64,000 nt of DNA from Heligmosomoides polygyrus polygyrus (lineage: Eukaryota; Nematoda; Chromadorea; Rhabditida; Heligmosomidae): the NCBI GenBank assembly GCA_947396885.1, contig OX377206.1, positions 20,703,114 to 20,767,113 of the forward strand, written 5' to 3'. Below the pieces are notes generated by a model, which did not search any database, was not told where the DNA came from, and was given only the letters and a program-made list of their open reading frames with translations. The position numbers were made by a program, and so were the translations under genes. This document shows positions 10,660 to 22,800 of this stretch, piece by piece (the first letter of the stretch is position 1; each line of letters begins with the position of its first letter).

Positions 10660-12690
10660 TTTGCCCTATTCCGCTATACCATTCTATATAGCAAAACCAG
10701 TTTTTTTACTGCAATGAATGAGAGAAGGTCTAAAGAGGAGAAGAAGACGTTCGGAGTGGAGTGTTCTATTCTCCGGGTTTGGGGCGAAGCCCCAACCAGT
10801 CGGCAGGCCGTTGAACGTCTGGTTTTATAATATAGTAGGATGCTACTGAAGACTGCTAATCATGATGCATCTAAAATTACGAACTTTTGCCAAGTACAGT
10901 GTAGCTCTGGAATTGTGAGACGAGAAGCACAGCGAACAACCGAAGTGGATAGAACTCTCCTCAACTGTGTTCTAGCAGAGGATAAATGCCATTTTTTGCC
11001 ACTCTTTGCAACTATTCAGACAAAGGAAAGAAATAAGGTCTAAAACGATATCATTTTCGTTGAGGTTAAATAATGTGTGAACAGATTATCCGTCTTCATA
11101 AAGACGTCTTAATCCGCCAACTTACTCATAATGAAGAGCACATTCTGAAGTTCAATAAAAAATGAATAAATTAAAAGCAGAGGGGACTTCTTCGCCTTTA
11201 TCTGCTTAAGATGTTGAAGCACAACAATAACAACAACAACAACAACAACATCGAACTCCCTTTGAAGCGGCACAGCACCATCTCGGTGTGCAGGACAAAA
11301 GGCATTAAGCACCAGAAGGTGACAGCAAAGGGAGCAATAAATAATGAGGAAAATTAGAGGCCATGTCGCTCGGCATGGGACTAGCCAACGGACAAAGCTT
11401 CTCAAAGCTTAGCAGGGCTGGATGGAAAATGAGGTTTCTAAAAGGTCGAATTAAATCCAAAAGCGATGACAGAAGTACTTCAAGCAGCTTCTGAGAGAAA
11501 AATATCGGAATCAATCCTAGTGTGTTGGGAGCACTTTACTGTTTGTTGCACAATCGCTGCAAAAACGGCCGTAAACCATTTTACAATGGCGTGGCATATA
11601 ACTAGCCCATAAAAGAACCTTTCTTCATAAACTTCTAGCCGTGGCAGGCCACACCGTTCATGTTTGTTTCGCTTCCCTAATGGTGCCCCCTCCGACTAGG
11701 ATATATTCGTAATTTCGTTGTGTTGATGGGAAAATTGTATCAAACCTCACAGACATCCATCTGTCAAGAGTTCAGCCTATCTCAAACGTAATCAACGTCT
11801 ATTAACAACTATGTACCAGTTGAAATATATCGTTCAAACTTTAGTAAGCAACTCTTGATCGACCAGAATGTTTCACTATAAAAGCTTTTTCCACTGCTAG
11901 GGAGATAGCCAACAAGTGTAGGACGAACCGGGTGGTCCACATGAAGTGTGGAATGAAAAATGCTTTTCTTCTGAAAAAAAATGAAAAAATGAATGAAAAA
12001 ATTCCCTGCTGAAAAATGGAATCTTGCTAGCAAATCTTGAAGCATGCAGTGATGAAACGAAGATGCTCAGGTTATTGGGTTGACAATGTTATTGGGCACC
12101 AGCCTACTGCGCTGAGAATACACTAGAATGGTTTCAAACCAAGCCTCACGGTCTCTTGAAAAAGGATTTTTGTTCATCAAACTCCTTCGAATCTCAGCGT
12201 TTAAATTCTGCTATTCTGCTCGATCTTAAAGCAAAAACCGTACTCTTTTAATACAAGTCACTGTATTCGATAATTTGAACGGCGGTGAAAGCCTATGATG
12301 CTGGAAATGGTCGCGCGCATCCTTACGAATTTTCGTAAGATGCTAAAGGCTAGTACTGAAGCAGAGGTCGGTCATTCTGACGGTGACGTGTGAGATTTTA
12401 CCCATTAGTTTTTGTCTATTGAAGAAAGGTACATATTTACTGTTTTGATGGACTCCTGAAAAACTGAGGAAAGTTTTCTGCATCACATTTCATTGGACCA
12501 CTGCAATATGTTTGGGTCTGGAGGCGCACTATCACAGCTTATCCCGAGCAATCTCCTATGTGGAGAAATGATGACGAAAGGGACGTAGGTGTCGCTCTGT
12601 TTCCTTAACGGTCTATATCAGATATCACTCAAGAAGAGACGCAACTAATCCGTTACTGTTAGCGCTAAAATGCAGTGGCACAGTGGTTGA
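10660..12690. other. No recognised gene
   Basis: Unique-looking sequence with an (AAC)n microsatellite at about 11223-11252. No coding exon, SINE or terminal repeat was recognised. Confidence 0.4.
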
Positions 12691-13060
12691 TGTGGAAGAA
12701 GATACGTTCAGAATCAAGCTGACAACAGCCAGGAGCTGCAACACCAAGTACAGCGTCAAAAAGGGTTCACAGACAACAACCTGCGGTTGAACTTGGAGAA
12801 AATTTAAACTTCAATGTTTATCCGCACTGAGCAGTGCTGCGAATCCATAATGGGATGGTAAGGAGAGGCGTTCCAGTAGGCAAACGAACTCCAATACCAC
12901 GAGAGTAACATAGCAGCTATCAGGGGTCGTATAAGCAAAGCCTGGCTCAACTGGGGAAGATCCTCTACAATCCTCTGTGGCCTCCTATTTTATGAAGAAA
13001 CTCGACATAACTACTTGGATTTTTATCGACGGCTTCAGCAGGGAGTGACTTTCGGCTTTT
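12690..13060 (+). pseudogene. Reverse-transcriptase-like remnant
   Basis: A broken plus-strand frame contains NNLRLNLEK and then ARISKAWLNW-like text (seen as GRISKAWLNWGRS), reminiscent of the thumb region of RTE/CR1 reverse transcriptases (xLRLNxxKT ... RIxxAWxKW). Stops and frame changes occur throughout. Assignment is tentative. Confidence 0.35.
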
Positions 13061-13591
13061 CACTCTACAGTTATAACAGTGCGAAAATTTTTAAGTGGAA
13101 GCCATACTGACTGGAATTTCTGGACCTAGAGGTGAACTACGATAAGATACTTCTTGAGATCTTGCTGACAATTCTTCTAGCAGCATTTGTCTAGAACATC
13201 TTATCACAATCATAAGGGACGCATAGACGGCAATACGAACTCCTGGTCCAACGAGACAGATGGACGTAACATTAGGAGTTCAGCAAGCGTTGGCACTGAG
13301 TCCGTCAGACTGAGTTTGCCCCTTCGTTATGAAGACCTGAAGCGGACCACCATGTTCGAGAAGGGCAGGAGATGGTGCAGCGAAGTCCTCCCTATTCAGG
13401 AATAGTCCAGCGTAGTGCGCTGGACCCCTATCAAATTATGAACGAGACTCAATCGAGACACTGATGGAACTCCGATACCTTAAGACTCACCTACCGAAAG
13501 ATGGAATCATGAACCAAACTTCAAGGACGGAGAAGCGGGACAAAATATAGGAGTTCAGCTGAATTCATCTATGGTAGTAGATGCCCCTGGC

Positions 13592-13853
13592 ACGTGCAAT
13601 AGCGCAATCGGTGGAGGCGCCGACTGTCATGTGTTTCCGTTTCAGGCTCCTGATTCGGATTTCTCAATGAGGGCAAACAAAGTATTCTACCTGACGAGGT
13701 CGGCCAGTTGGTACCATCCCTGTCTGGAGAGGATGCAACACTGATTTTTCCATTGGCTGGCTAGTGCAAACCATTTTATGGGCCAGATACGCATTCCAGT
13801 TGCTTCGACGATATCCCGCAGAAGGAGAATGCGTGGCGCACCTCAAAGACGTT
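13592..13853 (+). mobile_element. tRNA-derived SINE, diverged copy
   Basis: A box AATAGCGCAATCGG, B box CTGATTCGGATTTC, and the conserved body GGGCCAGATACGCATTCCAG with GAATGCGTGGCGCA. The poly-TTTATCC tail is missing. Confidence 0.75.
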
Positions 13854-14716
13854 TTTGCCTCTAAAAAATGGCCCAAAATAATCATATACCCTCTCCTATT
13901 GAAGTGAGTTGTCAACCATGGACACGACGCTGCTGAAGCGAGGATGTCACAGGGATGTAACCGTTGAAATAGGGAAGGAAGGTAGGTGTAAGAGCAGTGA
14001 AGAAGACTGCATCAATTGAAGGGAGCAGCATTTAAGATGAAGTGTTTATAACTGTCTATCACAGGCTGCAATGATCATTATGATACCCCAGAACCTAAGT
14101 TCCGACTGTGATGGGATAAAACACCGAGAAAAAGCAGAAGAAGATTACGCAAACTACGCGAACTTTTTGAAATACCTCCATACGCACTGAAGCACTGCTA
14201 AGCAAATAAACCTTTCCCGCTACACCCTTCTACCTCTCAAGCACTGTCGGTAGCGTCGAGTAGGCCTAATTGCCCTCCCTCAGTCGTGCAATGCACTTCC
14301 GAGCGCCTCGTGCAGCCGCAGAATTCACTCCCTACGCTGAACGAATATATTGGAATAGGCCCGGGAGGCAGCGAGTGCCAGCCGAAATGCCAATTTCGTC
14401 AGCGCAGGCCAATTTGCATTCAAGATCGCGTCGGCTCGGATTCGTCATGGATTTGTGAAGGTTGTGGTCTCCTAATCCAGCTGACCAAATAGGATGAATT
14501 GTGCCAAAATATGGCAGAAAATCACCACCATCACATGTGCACCGGCCGCTGTAGATGGTTTCACAATAAAACACATAGTTGTGGCCCAGTGGGCAGAGGA
14601 TTCCCTTGGTAACCATCACACATATCGACTCTGCTATACGGCAGGGTTAGTTACATGTCCGGATCAATGCTTCAATATCACTTCCACCCTGGAGGTGTAA
14701 AACACTAAATTTTTAG

Positions 14717-14800
14717 TGGTTTCTTATGACAGGTACAGGACAAACGAAATGCGGATTCAAAGTGCCGCAAATCAACGGTATCGTAGCAGAATCAGAGGAA
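14717..14800 (-). pseudogene. Segment related to the 16.05 kb candidate exon
   Basis: On the minus strand this reads SATIPLICGTLN, close to STTVPLICGILN encoded at 16020-16076. Most differences between the two DNA segments fall at third positions of this frame. No signal-peptide exon or clean splice sites were found for this copy. The plus strand (VPQINGIVAES) also stays open, so the coding strand is not settled. Confidence 0.3.
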
Positions 14801-15862
14801 CTCAAAGGAATTTAGTGCTTGGCTGTAGAGAGAGCTTCGTTCATCCTCAAGTGGTTCAGTTAGGATAAAGACTGTCACACCCGGAGTATCGCTGCCAGTG
14901 AAACTCGCTGGTACCAGTCATTATGTTGCAAACACTTGGACAGTTGGAGCTCATGAACCGCTGTGAACAGGCATTTTTGCGCCACTTTGGTGAGAATTCT
15001 CCTCCGAGCGTTTTCCAAGAGATACGAGAAAACAGCGCTGTAAAAGCTATATATGAAGTTCAAACAAAATCACAAACAGCCCTCAAATCCAAATGCTACA
15101 ATTTTGTGCGGGTGAATTTAACGACGTGTTATTTGGAGTTGCCGCTCGAAAGGGTGGTAACTTCTTATTTATGAAGGCAGGGTACATTTTCAGCAGATTT
15201 CCGTGCTTTGTTCTCAGATCTTCATCACCATGTTCTGCTTATTTTACATTACTAGCTTGCTCACTAGGTTCCTTCGTGAGGTATTCCTGCAGTTGAATAT
15301 CAAATACCAAAAGTGATCAATTGGATGTTACATTGAAGCTTATTAATGGTTAGAGAAAATTAGTTCCCTCACAAATGCTGGGCGAAACATTTTCTACCAT
15401 TGCACCTGATCGGATTTTGTAATAGACACCAACTAGTTGGAAAAAAGTTCATTCTTGTCCGACTAAAGAAGAAACCGGAGCTTGCCATTGGCACCCCCAT
15501 TTATCGAGGCGTCCGATCGTAAAGTTCAGAGCCAGTGAACTTCTGTCTTTTCCCTTTGCAAGGAGGCGTCTCAGCAGGATGCTTTTTGTAACCTCAAGCC
15601 TTACGCTAAATTAAGGAAACAACGCATTTCCATTTTCAGTGTTGTTCTTTAGACAGCACCTTCCTAACCTGTTACCCAAATTTCGATTTAAATCCGACAT
15701 AAGGTTTCCGAGATTCAAGATTAAAGCTCCATTACACGAAAATCAGTCCTTCTTGACGTCATGGAAAGTGGCCCATCTTCTTCCATTTTTGACAGTTATC
15801 CTATAAAATTCACACGTATTTAAAACTACACGTTCTTTTTCAAGTCGGAGTATCAAAACCTC

Positions 15863-16076
15863 CTATGAGATACAGAAAAATGAAAAGCAGTACAAAACAT
15901 AAACAATGACGGAACATGCAGTGCACGAAAACTGCGAAAACTTTGGTGGCATAACAGTTCTTCCCGACAGGTAATACAAATCAAACTGAAGTTCAAAGTG
16001 CCAGGAATCAAAGGCTGTGCAAACCAAATCTATGTTCAATATGCCACAAATCAACGGCACCGTAGTGGAATGCTTG
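15863..16076 (-). CDS. Candidate second exon of the secreted protein
   Basis: Begins after acceptor TTATTATCAG (CAG at 16079-16077) in the phase left by the exon at 16297-16349. Reads KHSTTVPLICGILNIDLVC and continues open to a stop at 15863. It may instead end earlier at an unrecognised donor. Four Cys follow in the C-terminal part. Product of about 88 residues if unspliced further. Related to the segment at 14717-14800. Function unknown. Confidence 0.35.
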
Positions 16077-16296
16077 CTGATAATAATAATGGTGATTGTG
16101 ATTACTTCCACATGGATAGACAGCGCGTTAGCACCAATACATTCAGAAATTCTCATCATCGTTTGAATTATCTTCACAAAGCATGAAGCAAAGATCGCAA
16201 AATGATAACAGAAAACGGGATGCTCCCCGAAAAGAAGTATTTAATCAGCAGTCGGTAATCAATATGCACTTCTAAAAGGTAATGATGTACACCTAC

Positions 16297-16349
16297 CTTA
16301 CAAAGGCAATTCCTACAGTGAAGATCAACGAGACGAGAACGAACTTCAT
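16297..16349 (-). CDS. Candidate first exon of a secreted protein
   Basis: ATG at 16349 begins MKFVLVSLIFTVGIAFV, a textbook signal peptide (one Lys, then an unbroken hydrophobic core), ending in a split codon at the strong donor GTAGGTG (16296-16291). Five bases upstream of the ATG is TTTGCAG, which fits a trans-splice acceptor for a nematode spliced leader. Joining to the acceptor at 16077 gives a product continuing SKHSTTVPLICG. The protein family is not recognised. The prediction rests on signal peptide and splice sites only. Confidence 0.45.
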
Positions 16350-17479
16350 TATTACTGCAAATGAATCCTTGTCAGGTAGAGCAGCGAGACAACGACGATG
16401 AAAGTGACGATAATCGGTAACGCGGCGGAAAAGAAGTGACACCGCTGCGTCTGTGATGCGAATTAAAGCGTGGAAAAAATCGATACGACAACAAGTAGCG
16501 GAATGAAACGAATATTTTGTTGTAATAAACGAGCAAGACGAGAAGAATGTTATCAGATCGGCAGCAGAGCAAGCGGTGGCGGCGGTCGGAAAGGCAAACA
16601 TTGCTAATGCGAAATTCGCGTTGTGAGAAAGCGGAGGAGCACTGGGAATACTGGAGGTGGAGGTGTACTGAAAAGAGCAGTACGTGGACGTGAAAAGGAG
16701 GCTCGCTCGGAATGGTTTTTCGCTTCAGCGCATCGGTCGACGCCCAGACGGTCTGCTGACGGCAGCCGATGCTGGGGGAGCCGAACAATGTGGGGTCTGA
16801 TCGCTGATTAATGGCGATACGATCTGCGTGAAGCGACATTGAGAAATGTCGTCGCTATTAATAAATTTCGCTTATACGGAAAAACGCGACGGAAGTTCTT
16901 GTTCGGTCGAGAAAATGGAGAGTTTGCCGGGCGATCCGGCCCGTTTGGTAAGTTAGTTATTCGTCTTCTCTTACGAGTTTAAAGTGGTAATGATGGGTGA
17001 CAGTGGCCGCAGTGGAAGGCACCTTAACGACACCAGCAACCGACCGGGTCATCTCCAGGACGAAGAAAGCGTCAACGCGTATATACACACTCACGGAGAC
17101 GCACCGGGGATAAAAGCTCATCGGGTGGCGTTTTATCGATCGGCAAGTGGGGGGGGGGGTGGGAGAGAGTGGGAGCTGGAGGAGCACTCTCGCTCGGTCA
17201 CTGCTGAAAATCCGTGTTGTGAGCGGCTTAGTCGCCTACTGGTCTAGCCCTAATGACACCCGCTCTTCTTCATCTCAACGTATTCTAAGCTCCTTTAGTG
17301 AGCACATCAGATGCCTTCGAAAATAGGCTCCTCTACACAAACCTTTGACTTTCTTTTAAAAAATCCTGCCCCTTTGGTAGAGATCTGATGGAGGTCTTTG
17401 CTTCAGCCTTTTCCGCTGTTCCTCAGCGCTTCACTTTTGCTCTTTTGTCTACTGGATTGCTTAAACTTATAATTATTAG

Positions 17480-17742
17480 GGCGCATAGTACTTAGCACTG
17501 TCAGAAGAGGTGCCCGCTGTCGCGTGCACCTAGAAATATGGTCCTCGGTTTGGCTATCGTCCAGGCAAACCTAGCCTTTCATTTTTCACGGTCGGTGATT
17601 TGGTGGCACACTTGCCTGGGAACAAAAAACGCTGATTTGTTCATGGAATGACCACTGCAGTACACAGTATAGGCCGCATGTGCATCGGAGATACCTCCTC
17701 CATGTCCCAGAGAAGTAGAATGCGTGGCGCATCCCTCAATAG
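17480..17742 (+). mobile_element. tRNA-derived SINE, old copy
   Basis: The A-box area is decayed (TACTTAGCACTGTC). Body blocks CCCGCTGTCGCGTGCACC, GACCACTGCAG and GAATGCGTGGCGCATCCC identify the family. Confidence 0.7.
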
Positions 17743-17871
17743 CTGTTGACTAACCTTTATATAATCAAGCATTAAGAGCAGAGAACATAAGTAAGCCCAT
17801 ATACACGCGTATTCGATGTACCAGAAAATAGTGTGAAGACAAAGGCGTCTTGCACTCCAAAGAATCTCACA

Positions 17872-17930
17872 GGTGGCGTTGCGCAATGAGACGCCTGCAA
17901 CCTTTCAGAGAGAGTTCGAATCCGCCCATG
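17872..17930 (+). other. tRNA-like sequence with A and B boxes
   Basis: GTTGCGCAATGAG at 17878-17890 and GAGTTCGAATCC at 17912-17923 have tRNA-like spacing, but there is no convincing cloverleaf or acceptor stem. Likely a SINE head or tRNA pseudogene of a family other than the common SINE. Confidence 0.45.
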
Positions 17931-19334
17931 TTGAGCAAGTTTCTCCTTCAAGCTCTTGCATTTGCTCCCAAGTTTAACCATGGAAATATTAGCCAATTCG
18001 GATCTATCCTAGTCTGGGGAGCCACATAACTAAAATCTAGGCAACAAAATGAATTAATACTTATCGAGCGGCTCCTAGAGAACGAAACCTAACCTAAAGA
18101 AACCAAAAACGGACGAACAAACAGAAAAATAAAAATTCTCCGCGGTTTACAACCGCCTCGGCGGGCAAAGAGCGACGGAATAGAGTCATGCCGCGTGCTG
18201 ACCGTCGCTTGACATGTTATAACCAGGATCTAACATGGTGAGGAGGGCACACAACTTTGCCTTCTCACAACCGTAACAAATGCAATTTTTTCGTTTTTTC
18301 TTGATGACTTTTTTTTGTTTAGGTCCTGTGTTGTTCTGTAGGAGCCGCTCTGTAAGTCTTGAGTGAATTTATCACATATAATATTTTTAGTTATGTCCCC
18401 CCCCCGGTCTAGGATAGATCCGCCAATTCTATATTAATGAACGAATCTCTTTTAAATGTACTAAACGCAAATATGGGACAACGCCCATCTTTCTACTCTA
18501 CCCCCTCAATCAAACACTGCTTTCATACTAAATACTCTTGGAAGGTCTAAACAACATCTCCCCACTGCAAAACCTGAGTAGAAAATCTACAGGAAAGAGA
18601 CTGCAGCTCCCAGTTGAAAATAACAACGCTAAAACCATGTTCTCCAAGCTCAATAAGGCTAAATCAGACCAAACGAAAGGCTCAACGCCATTTAGTACCT
18701 TGGGAATGCGCTAGGCTTCTAAGTTATTTTGATATCGCAATCAAGGATGGGCGGAAATTTTACACATTTTCGTCAAAAAACAGAAATCAGAAAACAAAAA
18801 AGCCAAAATCGCCAAAGAATAGAAAATCAGAAAACAAAAAACAGAAAATTTCGAAATTATCATACGACCTAATTACTCTAGCCAAACATTCAATTTTCAT
18901 ATAGGAAATACTTGTGTATGACTAGAAACGTGGTCGAGGACAAGCATTTTAACTTGTAGGCGTTGATAAAAATTTCTAATTGACGCAAGATTCAATTCAA
19001 TCAGCAAATTGTAAACCTTGACTCAAAGACCCTAGTATTCTCGACATTTGAGGTATGCAGCATTACTCATCAGCTCCTTTCCACCGCTAACGCCCTAACG
19101 ATTACATCAATAATCGCAATACCACGAGTGTTTCTGTGAAAAATAAATTCTTTGGTTCTTCCAGGTTAGGGCTAGAAAACAGACGTACAAAAACAGTGAT
19201 TTATAAAGCGGCTTATAATTTTATCTACCACATTCGTATTAAAATATAGGCTTTAATGCTCACTAATACATACCAAAATGAAAGTGTAATAAAAAATAGA
19301 CCATTAGTGTTCCCAATTGTAAAAAAAAGCTACT

Positions 19335-20140
19335 AGTACAGAGTGACTTCGAGGACTGTCAGCACGACAGGTTTTAAGTGAAAGTCTATTTGAATGCGTA
19401 GACACTATAGAAGGCGTTCGGCAAGGGGATACCGTATTCCCGAAGCTGAACTTGGACGTTGGACTGCAGCTGAATCTTTCGAAGACGATGTTCATGAGGA
19501 ACGGACAGGTTTCTGATGCCCAATTCTGTCTCGACGGAACAAACCCCGAGTGCTCCAGCTAGGTGTATCTGGGTCGCGAAATCAACATGGCCAATGACCT
19601 TGCGCAGGAGCTGAGCAGGAGGAAGTGAGCGGCTTGGGGAGCTTTCAAGAGCGTCGAAGAAGTCGCGAAGAAGACGAAGAACGTCCGACTACGTGTCCAC
19701 CTCGTCGGCTGCAGTGTTCTTTCTGCCCTGACATACGACTCATTACCAGAGACCTGAGCCATACGAAGGCAGGATCAGCGTCGCAGACCTGTGAAGGGAG
19801 AAGAGGAAGCTCGGAGTGCCACGACTCACGCAAGTGAGAGAAGGTCCCTGGAGCTCTCAGCATCGTCGACGTTTGAAAATTAGGCAGGTCGGCTTTTCAT
19901 AATAACCGCTTGACGAGAGCCGTCACCGGCTGGATTCCGCGGGATGTCAAGAGAACACCAGGAGTCTCACCAACGTGTTGGTAGGACTTCTTCGTGAAAG
20001 TCCTGAACGCTGTTCGTATCCCGCCAGGGAGAAGGACCCATTGGAGCACTCTGGCACGGGACAGGGACGAATGGAGACGCTGCTGGCGCACGCTCGAACA
20101 GTTCGATGATCTACGCAACGACAGATCATACACTTGATAC
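19335..20140 (+). pseudogene. RTE-type reverse transcriptase fragment
   Basis: Reads GVRQGDTVFPKL (RT palm entry), then at once GLQLNLSKTMFM, so the stretch that would hold the FADD/YADD catalytic box is deleted. VYLGREINMANDLAQEL and the C-terminal [20 protein letters not shown] and [12 protein letters not shown] follow, all typical of nematode RTE elements, with stops and frameshifts between them. Non-functional. It lies inside the hAT-like element. Confidence 0.75.
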
Positions 20141-20534
20141 ATAGAAAGTTTTGTGTATCACTACCGTACTTCAGCGAAATCAACGGTAACCATAAGTTTT
20201 CTGTCTCTTACTCATTTGTTATAGCCAAAAGCTGAGCAGAGCAGAACAGGCTCCCCAAGGCTCCGCAGGAAGCAATCATTGGGGATGACTGGCCAACAAT
20301 TTTCAATTTTTAAACCGGAACTGGAGAACAATCCTGCCCAAAGTTACTATAGGACAAGCGGTTAGTTAATGGATAATTAAACGCCCCTCAGAACACTAGT
20401 TTTGTAGCCTTAATATAAAACTGTAAGTAGTTGTAGATGGTGCAAACTACTGTTGAAATTTAAAAGAATACGAAGCCGAATTATGAAAGACAAGAAATGT
20501 TCTATGCAGGGACCCCATGCCAGCAGCACTTATA

Positions 20535-21803
20535 TTAGGTTGGTGCATAAGTTCTCGGACATTTGTGGCATGAAATATTTATTATCACAACATTCGAACA
20601 ACAATATCAAATCATTTGAAGTAACCACCCTTCACATCAATTGTCTTTCGCCAACGTGCTGGTAAGTCATGGATGCCTTTTCTCCAAAACGTGGCCGGTT
20701 GTGATTCGAAAAATGTGAGCAGTGCCTCCTCGACATCCTCTCGGTTCTTAAATTGCTGGCCGTCCAAATAGCGTTAAAGACTTGAAAGCAAATAATAATC
20801 AGAAGGAGCGAGATCTGGTGGGTAAGGTGGATGTGGAAGAACGGTCCATCCGTAGTCCGCCAACTCAGCCGCCGTCGCTCTAGCAATATGCGGTCTAGCG
20901 TTGTCGTGTTGAAAATACACCTTCACTTGCTCTCCTCGTGTGATTTGAAGGTGGGCCCTCAACTTCCTCAGTTGGTTGACGTAAACCTCTCCGTCACTGT
21001 TATCCCTTCGTCCAGCAGCTCCCAGTATTCTACGCCAAGAACGCTCCACCAAATGCATAGCATCACCTTTTTCACGTGAAGGTCGGGTTTCTGAACGTCC
21101 TCTGCCTCTCCAGTTGCGTCAACCCACTGTGCACGCCGGTGATAATTAGAGTAGAGTATCCACTTCTCATCCCCTGTGACAAGGTTGTCCAGCCATCCGT
21201 GGGTACGTCTGAGGGTAAGGAGAGACGGAGCGACATCGGCTCTGCGATCCATGTTGTGTCAAGTCGTGAGGTACCCAGCGACCCAATTTTAGCACCTTGC
21301 CAATCGACTTCAATTCCCGAACGACTGTTGATTGACTTACACCAAAAGTGCTTGATAGTTCGCGAGTGGTTTGGTATGGGTCCGCGTCCACTCTACTTCG
21401 GAGGCCATCCAAATCCAGTGTCATCGAGCGCCCTTCTCGTTCATTATCTTCAGCGGAGAATTCACCAACTGCAAACTTCGAGAACCACTGGTACACAGTA
21501 CTTCGAGCAGGAGCACTCTCGTTGTAAACATCCTTCAGGCGACGATACGATTCGTTGGCATTGAGGCCAGATTCATGCAGGAATAACATGACGTGCCGAA
21601 TATGCGTCTCAGTTGGGATGAATTGCTTAGCCATAATAGCTGACGTTAATAACGCAGAAGTAAATGTTAGGAACAGTTTTGTAGCCCTTTCCTTTCTCTA
21701 TCGATTGGTCATTTACGCGTTGACACATGTGAGAAATTTGGCGGGAAAATGCGCTTTCAATTCAGGAGGGATCAAATGTCCGAGAACTTATGCACCAACT
21801 TAA
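20535..21803 (-). mobile_element. Complete mariner transposon (cecropia-like ends)
   Basis: 1269 bp between TA dinucleotides. Terminal inverted repeats begin TTAGGTTGGTGCATAAGTTC (left) and TTAAGTTGGTGCATAAGTTC (right) and are near-identical for 31 bp. The TTAGGTTGGTGCA start is shared with the HsMar1/cecropia group. The transposase is on the minus strand. Nested in the hAT-like element. Confidence 0.92.
20774..21634 (-). pseudogene. Mariner transposase, frameshifted
   Basis: Starts at 21634 with MAKQFIPTETHIRHVMLF. The N-terminal helix-turn-helix text STVYQWFSKFAVGEF is present, then VTGDEKWILY (first Asp), HDNARPHIA (second Asp) and LAPSDYYL (third Asp), consistent with the D,D34D mariner triad. 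The three parts lie in different frames (breaks near 21250 and 21050), and the C-terminus is truncated by a stop soon after the third Asp. Inactive as it stands, though all catalytic residues survive. Confidence 0.85.
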
Positions 21804-22249
21804 TACACACAATCCATCAAATAAACAGCGACATAATTCACGAGTGCATGGCGGAATTTCTATCTTCCATGGACCACATCCAAAAACGCCACAGGCTTGC
21901 AATTTAAAATTTTCGAGAAACATATTCTGGAACAAATCTCATAATCTATGATAATTTTTGGGTATTCTTTGTTGGATTTTTATTTTGTTTTCGCTCGCAG
22001 CTCTGTTCTCTGTTTTCTGGCCAATTTTCTTGGCCATTTTCCCAGAAAACAGAAAAAATTTGCCCAAAATGGAAGAAAATGAGAAGGCAGAAAACAGAAA
22101 ACAGAAATCCCGCCCATCCCTGATAGCAATGCTAATTTCTCACATAGGCGCGTATACGGCAACGTCTAGAGCGACCCAGTGAGCCAATTTTTCCATCACC
22201 ATGCACTTTCCATGTCAATTTACTAACCAGAAAGGATGGAAGACTCAGA

Positions 22250-22325
22250 TGACCTGAGCGTGAATCGAACCTTGAATCGACTAATGATCCGCGTGAGGCC
22301 GGCGGCCACTCCCAATTGTGCCACA
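22250..22325 (-). other. tRNA-like sequence with A and B boxes
   Basis: On the minus strand TGGCACAATTGG (A box, 22312-22323) and GGTTCGATTC (B box, 22262-22271). The insert between them is longer than in a normal tRNA and stems are poor; probably a SINE head. Confidence 0.5.
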
Positions 22326-22510
22326 TGTGTGTTCTTTGCGTCTGCAGTTAGATATGAAATACCAATTCGATTTTGGTAGACCGCAAGAAGTTCAACACAT
22401 TTTCCATCATATAGCAAACGAAGCAGAAAACATTTTGAATTACTACAGCAATTTATTAGGTTGAGCAATAAGCGGCCGTATTTTTATTGCTATTATTTTG
22501 AACTGATGCG

Positions 22511-22800
22511 CGAAAGCTCACTAGGAGGAGACGCCGGCTCACCCTATTCCCATCCCTAGTTTAAGACTCTTGGTTTAGGTACTGTCATTTATAACCAGAC
22601 TATCCATCTCTTCTGGGCTGGCGAATTGCTACCAGGCTTGTCTGTGAAGCAAAAATCACTGACCTGTACTACATCCGGCGTACAACAAACCATTCTGTAG
22701 GCTAATGCACTCAAAATGCCTAGACCTTCCATATCTCGAAGAAGGAGAGGGCGAGGCGCATTCCAAACATTGATTACCGCCACGCATTCTTTTTATCCTT
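22511..22800 (+). mobile_element. tRNA-derived SINE, old 5'-decayed copy
   Basis: Begins near AGGAGGAGACGCCGGCTC. The body carries GCTACCAGGCTTGTCTG and GGGCGAGGCGCATTCC and ends TTTTTATCCTT. The A and B boxes are lost. Confidence 0.65.

Larger units (their letters stand above)
18742..22122. mobile_element. Large hAT-like element with nested insertions
   Basis: The left end CAAGGATGGGCGGAAATTT and the right end (reverse complement) CAGGGATGGGCGGGATTT form terminal inverted repeats of the hAT type. The flanks are ATCGCAAT (18734-18741) and ATAGCAAT (22123-22130), a 7-of-8 target duplication of hAT length. Both subterminal regions are rich in AGAAAACAG-type strings. The 3.38 kb inside includes an RTE fragment and a complete mariner (20535-21803). 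No hAT transposase was recognised, so it is a non-autonomous carrier. The alternative is two unrelated end fragments. Confidence 0.65.

Noticed and set aside
16623..17247. GC-richer plus-strand frames as a gene
   Set aside because: No domain, and frames overlap on both strands; more likely the promoter side of the candidate minus-strand gene.
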